From positions 1-9,996 of the forward strand of contig JALOMN010000036.1 of assembly GCA_025455445.1 (NCBI GenBank): a stretch of 9,996 nucleotides of DNA, in the 5' to 3' direction. Shown piece by piece: positions 1-5,667 of the stretch. The notes below the pieces were generated by a model, which was not told the DNA's origin, searched no databases, and saw nothing but the letters and a program-made list of their open reading frames with translations. The DNA is from Cyclobacteriaceae bacterium (GTDB lineage: Bacteria > Bacteroidota > Bacteroidia > Cytophagales > Cyclobacteriaceae). A program made the translations under genes and the position numbers. The number at the start of each line of letters is the position of its first letter. Positions within the stretch are counted from its first letter, which is position 1.

Positions 1-159
1 TATCTATTCATCAAACGTGATTTGAAGTGGGATGAAACCATGGAAAAGAAAGTTCAGGAGTTAACCCGCGAACAAATCAATGCAGCGATGAAAAAACACC
101 TTAAGCCCGATATGATAAATATTGTAAAGGCCGGTGATTTCGCAAAAGCGAAAAAGTAA
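1..159 (+). CDS. M16-family zinc peptidase (insulinase/pitrilysin type), C-terminal end only
   Basis: Frame 1 is open from the first base of the window and stops with TAA at 157-159, giving the last 52 residues of a protein whose start lies outside. The tail has the pattern of the C-terminal M16 domain: an amphipathic helix (residues WDETMEKKVQELT), then a second helix (INAAMKKHLKP) and a closing beta strand ending VKAGDF, which resembles the VxAGDF-like end of many M16 peptidases. The zinc-binding HxxEH motif would lie far upstream and cannot be checked. In the family, these are periplasmic or secreted zinc peptidases; in Bacteroidota they often come as pairs of adjacent genes. The assignment rests only on this short tail. 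A terminator follows 21 nt after the stop. Confidence 0.7.
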   Translation, partial: YLFIKRDLKWDETMEKKVQELTREQINAAMKKHLKPDMINIVKAGDFAKAKK

Positions 160-180
160 TCGCTTATAATACATATCATA

Positions 181-214
181 AAGCAGGTTTGCCCAGTGCA
201 AGCCTGCTTTTTTT
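181..214 (+). terminator. Rho-independent terminator after the M16 peptidase gene
   Basis: A 12-bp stem (181-192 pairing with 198-209, with one G-T wobble pair) closes a 5-nt loop (CCAGT) and runs into a T tract at 208-214. It lies 21 nt after the peptidase stop and about 95 nt before mlaE, so it separates the two transcripts. Confidence 0.88.
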
Positions 215-246
215 CTTTATAAGTATGACGATAACCATTAATAAAT

Positions 247-260
247 ATGACATCCGTCAT
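247..260. repeat. Short inverted repeat upstream of mlaE
   Basis: The sequence ATGAC-ATCC-GTCAT is a perfect 5-bp inverted repeat with a 4-nt spacer, about 50 bp before the mlaE start, in the only intergenic space where the operon promoter can lie. It could be an operator half-site pair, but repeats this short occur by chance. A degenerate -7-like box, TATCTTTT, lies at 283-290, without a recognisable -33 element at the expected distance. Confidence 0.25.
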
Positions 261-309
261 TCTAACCATCATCTTTGATTAGTATCTTTTCTTTCGAAAG
301 TAGCAGAAG

Positions 310-1071
310 ATGAAAAAGCTGTCCAAATTCTTTCTCATGGTAGGCCAGATGAGTCGGTTTGCAGGCCGCTATTTTAAAGAAGTGCTATTCCCCCCCTATG
401 AGTTTCAGGAACTTCTAAAACAATGCTATTTCATCGGTAACAAATCATTTAATCTGGTGGCCATTACAGGGCTTATAATGGGTATTGTAATTACCCTGCA
501 AACGCGACCTACGTTGGTAGAGTTTGGAGCAGTATCCTGGATGCCCTCCATGATTGGTGTTGCCATTGTGCGGGAAATTGGTCCTGTAATCACTGCCTTG
601 ATTTGTGCCGGCAAAATCGGATCCGGCATAGGAGCCGAACTAGCCTCTATGAAAGTAACTGAGCAGATTGATGCGATGGAAGTTTCTGGCACCAATCCAT
701 TTAAATACCTGGTAATAACACGCGTAACTGCCACCACGGTGATGATACCTATTTTAATTCTGATCGCTGACCTGATTTCACTATGTGGATCAGCATTGGT
801 AGAAATGCTGAAAGGTGGTGTTACGTTTCAATTATATTTTAGTCTGGTGTTTGAATACCTTCACTTCGGTGATTTAATTCCATCGTTTATCAAATCATTT
901 TTCTTTGGTTTCGCCATTGGTATTGTAGGATGCTACATGGGTTATACTTCTACTAAAGGAACAGAAGGAGTTGGACGAACAGCAAATGAAGCTGTGGTAA
1001 TAAGCTCGATGCTGGTATTTATAATTGACTTTATTGCAGTGCTCGTGAGTGATATTTTTTATGAATTATAG
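310..1071 (+). CDS. mlaE: MlaE-family ABC transporter permease (phospholipid transport)
   Basis: Integral inner-membrane permease of an MCE-type lipid transporter; in the Mla family it forms a homodimer with two MlaF ATPases below and an MlaD hexamer above, moving phospholipid between inner and outer membranes. The 253-residue length is close to E. coli MlaE (about 260). The conserved core is visible: REIGP (88-92), then GKIGSGIGAELASMKVTEQIDAM (101-123), which is the family signature in the coupling region. Hydrophobic segments lie near residues 47-66, 80-100, 137-165, 196-214 and 229-250. An in-frame TAG at 301-303 forces the start to be at or after the ATG at 310. The stop codon is immediately followed by the mlaF ATG, so the two genes are tightly coupled. 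No Shine-Dalgarno sequence is seen, as is usual in Bacteroidota. Confidence 0.94.
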   Translation: MKKLSKFFLMVGQMSRFAGRYFKEVLFPPYEFQELLKQCYFIGNKSFNLVAITGLIMGIVITLQTRPTLVEFGAVSWMPSMIGVAIVREIGPVITALICAGKIGSGIGAELASMKVTEQIDAMEVSGTNPFKYLVITRVTATTVMIPILILIADLISLCGSALVEMLKGGVTFQLYFSLVFEYLHFGDLIPSFIKSFFFGFAIGIVGCYMGYTSTKGTEGVGRTANEAVVISSMLVFIIDFIAVLVSDIFYEL

Positions 1072-1830
1072 ATGATGTCATACCCGATAGATTATACTAA
1101 CCAACCAGTAATAGAAATAGAGGACCTATATAAATCCTTCGGTGATAATCATGTGCTTAAAGGATTTAACCTGAAAGTGTGGCCCGGAGAAAATGTGGCT
1201 ATCATGGGTAAGTCAGGATCGGGCAAGTCTGTGTTGATCAAATGCATAATAGGATTAGTGAATATTGATCGTGGCTCATTAAAAGTATTGAATCAAAGTG
1301 TACCAGATCTTTCACAAAAAGACCTTGATAGTTTACGTTGTGATGTAGGCTTTCAATTTCAGGGCAGCGCATTATATGATTCCATGACGGTGCGCGAAAA
1401 CCTGGAGTTTCCCTTGCGCAGACATCCAAGTAAGTTGGGTACTGATTACAATCCTGAACACTTGATTCAGGAAGCACTTGAAGATGTGGGTCTGCTTCAC
1501 GCTATCGATATGATGCCCTCCGAATTATCCGGTGGAATGAAAAAGAGAATTGCACTGGCGCGTACTCTAATATTAAGGCCCAAAATAATTTTATATGATG
1601 AGCCCACCAGTGGCCTTGACCCCGTTACAGGCAAGGAAATAAGTATGCTTATTAATGAAATTCAAAAGCGCTATCATACAGCCTCATTGATCATCACACA
1701 TGATCTTTCCTGTGCGAAAGTCACGAGCAACCGTATGATTATTCTTCATGAAGGAAAAAATTATGTTGAATCGACCTATGATAAATTATCAGTGAGTGAA
1801 GATCCGCCTGTGCGGGCATTTTTCACGTAA
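1072..1830 (+). CDS. mlaF: MlaF-family ABC transporter ATP-binding protein
   Basis: Cytoplasmic ATPase subunit that powers the MlaE permease. All nucleotide-binding motifs are intact in the 252-residue product: Walker A GKSGSGKS (46-53), Q-loop around Q95-Q97 (QFQGSALYDS), signature LSGGM (152-156), Walker B IILYDE (172-177), D-loop SGLD (180-183) and H-loop histidine 210 (ITHD). The QFQxxALYDSMTVxEN pattern is characteristic of the Mla/Mkl subfamily. The start ATG at 1072 abuts the mlaE stop with no gap; a second ATG follows at once (1075) and could be used instead, changing one residue. The gene is slightly shorter than E. coli MlaF (about 269), mainly at the C-terminal tail, the part that contacts MlaB in E. 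coli; no mlaB is present here. Confidence 0.94.
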   Translation: MMSYPIDYTNQPVIEIEDLYKSFGDNHVLKGFNLKVWPGENVAIMGKSGSGKSVLIKCIIGLVNIDRGSLKVLNQSVPDLSQKDLDSLRCDVGFQFQGSALYDSMTVRENLEFPLRRHPSKLGTDYNPEHLIQEALEDVGLLHAIDMMPSELSGGMKKRIALARTLILRPKIILYDEPTSGLDPVTGKEISMLINEIQKRYHTASLIITHDLSCAKVTSNRMIILHEGKNYVESTYDKLSVSEDPPVRAFFT

Positions 1831-1852
1831 TGTAAAATGAATTAAACGAGTT

Positions 1853-2845
1853 ATGGAAAAGTCAACTTCAAGAACAATACGGTTGGGCATTATGGTAATA
1901 ACAGGTGTTGTGCTGTTTACCATAGCGGTATATCTGATTGGCCAAAAACAAGATATGTTCAGCAATACATTTCGGCTTAATGTTACTTTCAATAATGTGG
2001 GTGGATTACAACCGGGCAATAATGTTCGCTATTCAGGAATTAACGTAGGTTCTGTAATGAGTGTGTCTATTGTAAATGACACGACCATTGAAGTCGTGCT
2101 GCGCATTAAAGATGATGCCCGCAAGTTCATTAAGAGAAATGCGCTGGTTACTATTGGAACAGACGGATTGATGGGTAATATGATCATTAACATAAACCCC
2201 GGTAGAGGCGATTCTCCTATTGTAGAAAATAACGATCGGCTCAGCTCCTACAGCCGGGTAAAAACAGATGATATTCTTAAAACACTGAATATGACCAATG
2301 AAAATGCAGCCATCTTAACACATGATCTGGTAGAATTGGTTGAAGATATAAGAAATGGTAAGGGAACTATCAGTTCATTGGTTTATGACACCGCACTTAG
2401 TCATCAATTATATTTATCCATACAAAATCTTAGAAGTGCCACTGAAAAAACAAATAGATTACTGGGTGATGTTCAAATTATGGCGTCTGAAATAGACAGT
2501 GGTAGAGGGCTGGCAGGCTATCTGCTGAGAGATACCTTAACCGCAAGCCAGCTGATGAAAACCATGAAAGAATTGCAACAGGCATCTGCCAACATACAGG
2601 TAAGTACAGACAGTTTGCGCACCTTCATCCATCGCTTGAATACCGAACAAGGCACGCTCAATACACTAATCTCAGACACTACCATGGCTAAAGATCTAAA
2701 GAATACCATTCATAATTTAAGTGAAGGCACTGCAAAGTTTGATGAGAATATGGAAGCACTTAAAAGCAGCTTTTTAACAAAAAAATATTTCAAGAACCAG
2801 GAAAAGGCTAAAGCAAAAGAAGAAAATAAAAAAGACAAGCAATAA
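1853..2845 (+). CDS. mlaD: MCE-domain protein MlaD with long repeat-bearing C-terminal region
   Basis: Periplasmic lipid-binding subunit anchored in the inner membrane; MCE proteins form hexameric rings with a central lipid channel. One membrane segment lies at about residues 11-29. The MCE domain spans about 38-117, with NNVGGLQPGNNVRYSGINVG near 47-66, where the family has its GL..G..V...G..VG core. The protein is 330 residues against about 183 in E. coli MlaD. The extra length is a predicted helical region (about 140-308) holding three copies of a 48-residue repeat: GKGTISSLVYDT (169-180), GRGLAGYLLRDT (217-228) and EQGTLNTLISDT (265-276). It ends in a Lys/Glu-rich tail. The start ATG is 22 nt after mlaF. 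By comparison with tube-forming MCE proteins (PqiB, mycobacterial Mce), the tail may extend across the periplasm; that is inference. Confidence 0.92.
   Translation: MEKSTSRTIRLGIMVITGVVLFTIAVYLIGQKQDMFSNTFRLNVTFNNVGGLQPGNNVRYSGINVGSVMSVSIVNDTTIEVVLRIKDDARKFIKRNALVTIGTDGLMGNMIININPGRGDSPIVENNDRLSSYSRVKTDDILKTLNMTNENAAILTHDLVELVEDIRNGKGTISSLVYDTALSHQLYLSIQNLRSATEKTNRLLGDVQIMASEIDSGRGLAGYLLRDTLTASQLMKTMKELQQASANIQVSTDSLRTFIHRLNTEQGTLNTLISDTTMAKDLKNTIHNLSEGTAKFDENMEALKSSFLTKKYFKNQEKAKAKEENKKDKQ
2345..2776 (+). repeat. Three 48-codon repeats within mlaD
   Basis: Residues 165-212, 213-260 and 261-308 of MlaD align without gaps. Conserved positions repeat exactly every 48 residues: G171/G219/G267, L176/L224/L272, D179-T180/D227-T228/D275-T276, L186/L234/L282, I190/M238/I286 and L193/L241/L289. 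Each unit reads roughly GxGT/LxxLL-x-DT-x5-L-x3-I-x2-L followed by a polar helix. The repeat is clear in protein but strongly diverged in DNA, so it is old. Confidence 0.8.
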
Positions 2846-2849
2846 AAAA

Positions 2850-2875
2850 GGCCGCATTTGCGGCCCATTTTTTTT
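2850..2875. terminator. Bidirectional rho-independent terminator between mlaD and the convergent secreted-protein gene
   Basis: GGCCGC (2850-2855) pairs perfectly with GCGGCC (2860-2865) around an ATTT loop; the flanking A-T pair can lengthen the stem. A run of eight T follows at 2868-2875 for plus-strand transcripts, and six A precede it at 2844-2849, which become a U tract on the minus strand. It starts 5 nt after the mlaD stop and lies just past the end of the convergent gene at 2888, so it can serve both. Confidence 0.9.
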
Positions 2876-2887
2876 GGTGTGCTACTA

Positions 2888-3463
2888 TTAATAGCGGATT
2901 ACTTTAGAATTACCGGTTTTATCGGTCACTTCAAATGTAGGTAAACCCGCTACATTTTTCAGGTTGTATACCAGACCGAAATCACCTTTTACAACCAATG
3001 TTTCATTATGAACGATGTTACTATCACCGTCATAAATCTTAACATTGATTTGTTCTTCATTACCAGACTTGGCAACAGCCAGCAAATACTTTTCTGTATC
3101 TGCAATTTTAGCAAGATGTACCATGCTAACCGCGTTTTCAACAGTGTATTTAACTTTCTGAGTTTCCTTGTCTTTACCGCTGTTTACTTCAATCGTATAC
3201 TCACCCGGAGCCATGCCATTAAAGTTAACAGGACGAATGAAACCATCCACACCTGATACGGTTTCATTAAACACTACTGAACCCTGGTCATTATAAATCT
3301 TCATGGTTACTTTGGCTACCTTATCGCCTTTGTAAATGATTTTAAAAACACCAGATTCCTTTTGGTTAACCACCATTACAGTGGGCTTTACAGGATCAGC
3401 TGCTACAGCTGCTCCCACAATCAATGCCACAAACAGGGCGCTTACAATAAATTTTGTTTTCAT
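2888..3463 (-). CDS. Small secreted protein with two beta-rich repeats (paralog of the gene at 3725-4303)
   Basis: No known family recognised with certainty. The product has a signal peptide (MKTK, hydrophobic 5-20, likely cleavage near AVAA/D23) and a mature part of about 169 residues with two related beta-rich units: about 40-95 (VTMKIYNDQGSVVFNETV ... GEYTIEV) and about 126-182 (INVKIYDGDSNIVHNETL ... PTFEVTD). The alternating hydrophobic pattern and the xxIYDxxGxxVxxE motif resemble Ig-like beta sandwiches such as DUF3244 or T9SS tail domains. The frame extends upstream to a TTG at 3481, but the ATG at 3463 (191 residues) is preferred: it begins directly with a typical signal peptide, and a likely -7 promoter box at 3484-3491 would put the transcript start close to the TTG. 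It is about 40-45% identical by eye to its neighbour over the mature part. Probably periplasmic or outer-surface; no lipobox cysteine. Confidence 0.8.
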   Translation of the reverse strand: MKTKFIVSALFVALIVGAAVAADPVKPTVMVVNQKESGVFKIIYKGDKVAKVTMKIYNDQGSVVFNETVSGVDGFIRPVNFNGMAPGEYTIEVNSGKDKETQKVKYTVENAVSMVHLAKIADTEKYLLAVAKSGNEEQINVKIYDGDSNIVHNETLVVKGDFGLVYNLKNVAGLPTFEVTDKTGNSKVIRY

Positions 3464-3483
3464 AGTTTGTTTTGTTTTCAATG

Positions 3484-3491
3484 CAAATGTA
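3484..3491 (-). promoter_or_regulatory. Likely -7 promoter box (TACATTTG) of the secreted-protein gene
   Basis: On the minus strand the sequence is TACATTTG, an exact match to the Bacteroidota -7 consensus TAnnTTTG. It lies 20 bp before the ATG at 3463, implying a leader of about 15 nt. No clear TTG -33 element is found 19-21 bp upstream, which lowers confidence. Confidence 0.42.
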
Positions 3492-3530
3492 CGGGCGTAG
3501 TTACACGAAGGATGTTCGTTGTAAGTAAAG

Positions 3531-3546
3531 TTGAGTTTTTACTCAA
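3531..3546. repeat. Perfect inverted repeat upstream of the secreted-protein promoter
   Basis: TTGAGT-TTTT-ACTCAA is a perfect 6-bp inverted repeat with a 4-nt centre, about 40 bp upstream of the -7 box. It has no T tract on the correct side in either direction, so it does not look like a terminator. It may be a regulator binding site; no known operator is recognised. Confidence 0.3.
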
Positions 3547-3669
3547 AAAATCGTTTGCGGTTTATTTGCATAAAAAAATATGACAGCAATCGCGTGAAAA
3601 CAATGAGTTAGACACCAACAAAAATCAAATTCTGCTAAAAATGATACTAAATCGATTGCACTCTTAAAT

Positions 3670-3706
3670 AAAAAAAACAGGCTCTATGTAGATCATAAAG
3701 CCTGCT
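3670..3706 (-). terminator. Rho-independent terminator after the upstream secreted-protein paralog
   Basis: On the minus strand AGCAGGCTTTATG (3706-3694) pairs with CATAGAGCCTGTT (3688-3676) with two G-T wobble pairs, around a 5-nt loop, and runs into a U tract (A run 3670-3677 on the plus strand). It lies 18 nt after the stop of the gene at 3725-4303, so the two paralogs are probably separate transcripts. Confidence 0.85.
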
Positions 3707-3724
3707 AGAATGGCTTTGAAGGAA

Positions 3725-4303
3725 TTAATATCTGTATGACTTCAGTAATCCTTCGCTATCGGTAACTTCAATCGTAAATGTCTTTAACTTTTTAAGATTT
3801 AGTACCTGTGCAAATTCACCATCAACCTTTTTGTCTTCACTAAAAACAAGCTCATTGTTTTGATTAAAGATGTTTACATTGATGTTATCAATTTCTTTAG
3901 ATCTTGCAGTCAGTAAGTATTTACCTTCCTCGGCAAGCTTTGTAATAGTTACGTACTTTTCAATTTTAACACCTTGAAAAGTTACCAGTTGTGACTTTTT
4001 ACCATCATTCGTTTCGAATACAATTTCATATTCACCCCAACTAAGTTTTTCAAAATTATAAGGTCTTACGAATCCATCCGTACTTTTAATTTTCTCAGTG
4101 AAGATCAAATTTCCGGATTTATCAAGAATTGAAATTTTAACGTCAGACTTTAAATCAGCCTGATAGAATACTTTAAACAATGAGGAACCAGCAGAATTTG
4201 AAACCGCAACAGATGCCTTAGCGATCGAAGGCTCATCTGTACCATTAGCGAACACCAGTGTACTAAATAGCACACCCACCAGAGCAAAACTAATTTTCTT
4301 CAT
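3725..4303 (-). CDS. Small secreted protein with two beta-rich repeats (paralog of the gene at 2888-3463)
   Basis: Function unknown. The 192-residue product starts at an ATG with an A-rich leader and has a signal peptide (MKK, hydrophobic 4-18, likely cleavage A19/N20). The mature part has the same two-unit layout as its neighbour: first unit about 43-98 (VKISILDKSGNLIFTEKI, DGFVRPYNF at 76-84, GEYEIVF) and second unit about 129-184 (INVNIFNQNNELVFSEDK, then FTIEVTD). Both paralogs share the DGF[IV]RPxNF motif, a KYLL[AT] segment, xVNLK-like NLK before the last strands, and the C-terminal ending RY. The product is lysine-rich and has no cysteine or lipobox, so it is probably soluble in the periplasm or exported. 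It has its own terminator, and the 175-nt space upstream (4304-4478) must hold its promoter if it is not read through from the LON gene. Confidence 0.82.
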   Translation of the reverse strand: MKKISFALVGVLFSTLVFANGTDEPSIAKASVAVSNSAGSSLFKVFYQADLKSDVKISILDKSGNLIFTEKIKSTDGFVRPYNFEKLSWGEYEIVFETNDGKKSQLVTFQGVKIEKYVTITKLAEEGKYLLTARSKEIDNINVNIFNQNNELVFSEDKKVDGEFAQVLNLKKLKTFTIEVTDSEGLLKSYRY

Positions 4304-4340
4304 AATTTTTTGTTTTGCCCTTATGACGATTTAGTCAACT

Positions 4341-4348
4341 CAAATGTT
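4341..4348 (-). promoter_or_regulatory. Weak -7-like box (AACATTTG) of the upstream secreted paralog
   Basis: The minus-strand sequence AACATTTG differs from TAnnTTTG at one position and shares seven bases (ACATTTG) with the box of the neighbouring paralog. It is 37 bp before the ATG at 4303. No -33 TTG is seen. The rest of the 4304-4478 gap holds only AT-rich sequence, a 12-bp palindrome (AATAAATTTATT, 4398-4409) and a weak hairpin near 4420-4441. Confidence 0.28.
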
Positions 4349-4478
4349 GCATGCCATTGGTTAACTAATGTTAATATATCGTGAATATTTTTTTGAGAAT
4401 AAATTTATTAGGAACTGCCCACTAACGTTGTTTGACGTGTGATAGATTCAGAAAATGGATAAAAGAATAGTTTTGAAA

Positions 4479-5066
4479 CTAATTCAAATGAAATACGTCT
4501 CTAGCTTTTTCTACATGTGTTAAAAGCTGCACGTGATACTTAATGCGTGAGATAAGAAATGATTCCTGTTGTGATTCAGAATAATTCACAAAGCGTAACC
4601 TCTCTGCAAAATCAAAGCCCAATTCATTTGCCACATCATACATAGAATTATGAGCGTCATTTTTTGCAATCTTCAAACTCTGATGATATTCATCAAAATG
4701 AGACTTTAATTTTTCAGACATCGGCTTGTGAATGTCAAGTTGCCTGCATGCCACTAATCCACCCGGGTACAGTTTATCTTTGTAGGTGCGAAATAATTTA
4801 TCCATCGTAAAAATATCAATGCACCTTACAATAATATCTGATTCACCAGTTTTATATCGCTTGATTACACTCTCTAGCTTTACCAGCGAACCCAGTTTTT
4901 CAGTATTTGATTTATGATTGAAATATATTCCAAATGAAAAATCTCTGGATTCCGCATCTTCGAGTAGTTGACGATATCGGGGTTCAAAAATATGCAGGGG
5001 TACCATTTCTCCGGGTAAAGGAAAAATAGAGAGGGGAAACATAGGTATACTCACAAAATCAGTCAT
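4479..5066 (-). CDS. Stand-alone LON substrate-binding-domain protein
   Basis: The product matches the N-terminal substrate-recognition domain of Lon protease (LON, PF02190), without the AAA+ ATPase or Ser-Lys protease parts. The hallmark start is visible: FPLSIFPLPGEMVPLHIFEPRYRQLL at about residues 10-35, equivalent to the LPLFPL..VLFPGE..PLHIFEPRY motif. A helical region fills about residues 110-190. The frame extends to a GTG at 5093, but ATG at 5066 gives a 195-residue protein beginning MTDFVSIPMFPL, as in related proteins, so I chose it. It follows apt by 42 nt and is the likely last gene of the cluster. In the family such proteins are cytoplasmic; a role in binding peptides or unfolded proteins is assumed from Lon, not shown. 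No convincing terminator follows. Confidence 0.85.
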   Translation of the reverse strand: MTDFVSIPMFPLSIFPLPGEMVPLHIFEPRYRQLLEDAESRDFSFGIYFNHKSNTEKLGSLVKLESVIKRYKTGESDIIVRCIDIFTMDKLFRTYKDKLYPGGLVACRQLDIHKPMSEKLKSHFDEYHQSLKIAKNDAHNSMYDVANELGFDFAERLRFVNYSESQQESFLISRIKYHVQLLTHVEKARDVFHLN

Positions 5067-5108
5067 GGTGACATTATAACAGAACAGACCCACAAAGGTT
5101 ACCTAAAT

Positions 5109-5642
5109 TTAATAAGTAACCAGATAATGAGGTTTTACACCAAACGAATCAATCAATACTTTCTCACCAGGCAAAAACCCCAGATTTATGATAAAGGAAA
5201 ATCCACCAATCACTCCACCCAATTTTTTTATCATGTTTCCGGCTGCCGCGGCAGTACCACCGGTTGCCAGCAAATCATCATGAATAAGCACACGAGTACC
5301 AGGAAGAATCGCATCTTTATGCATTTCGATTGACGCCTCTCCATATTCCAACAAGTAACTTTCCTGAATCTTATGAAATGGCAATTTGCCAGATTTGCGA
5401 ACCGGAATAAAAGGCACCTTCAAGGCATCTGCCAAAAGAGAACCGAAAATAAAACCCCGAGCCTCCACCGCAGCCAATGCTTCAATGTGTTGCGAGGCAT
5501 AATGGCTCACTATATCTTCTACCACCCGGGTGCGTGCTGCAGGATTTGATAATAAGGGTGTAATGTCTTTAAAAAGAATACCCGGCTTTGGAAAATCAGG
5601 TACATCGCGCAGGAAAGGTTCAATGTAATGCGAAGATGCCAT
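5109..5642 (-). CDS. apt: Adenine phosphoribosyltransferase
   Basis: Purine salvage enzyme: adenine + PRPP gives AMP + pyrophosphate, in the cytoplasm. The 177-residue length is typical of bacterial APRT. The N-terminus has the family pattern DVPDFPKPGILFKDITPLL (13-31). VEARGFIFG (59-67), KSGKLP (83-88), the EYG segment (99-101) and the PRPP-binding loop VLIHDDLLATGGT (118-130) are all intact. The start is an ATG at 5642, and no earlier start is needed. The gene lies 25 nt after hutI and before the LON gene in the same direction, which fits one operon. With guaA at the head of the cluster, two purine enzymes would share a transcript. Confidence 0.96.
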   Translation of the reverse strand: MASSHYIEPFLRDVPDFPKPGILFKDITPLLSNPAARTRVVEDIVSHYASQHIEALAAVEARGFIFGSLLADALKVPFIPVRKSGKLPFHKIQESYLLEYGEASIEMHKDAILPGTRVLIHDDLLATGGTAAAAGNMIKKLGGVIGGFSFIINLGFLPGEKVLIDSFGVKPHYLVTY

Positions 5643-5667
5643 TAATTAAAGTCTGTTAATGACCGCA

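Noticed and set aside
283..290. TATCTTTT as the mla operon promoter
   Set aside because: It has one mismatch to the -7 consensus and no -33 element at the right distance; too weak to call.
426..737. Open antisense frame of about 103 codons inside mlaE
   Set aside because: It lies wholly within a conserved gene, has no signal or motif, and is expected as the shadow of a hydrophobic coding sequence.
2888..4303. T9SS C-terminal sorting domain in the two secreted paralogs
   Set aside because: The last strands resemble such tails in pattern, but the usual preceding proline/asparagine-rich motif (YPNP-like) is missing, and the whole protein is made of two such units rather than a cargo plus tail.
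4420..4441. Hairpin CAC-TA-ACGT / ACGT-GTG downstream of the LON gene as its terminator
   Set aside because: The stem is short and bulged, and no T tract follows on the minus strand, so it is not a convincing terminator.
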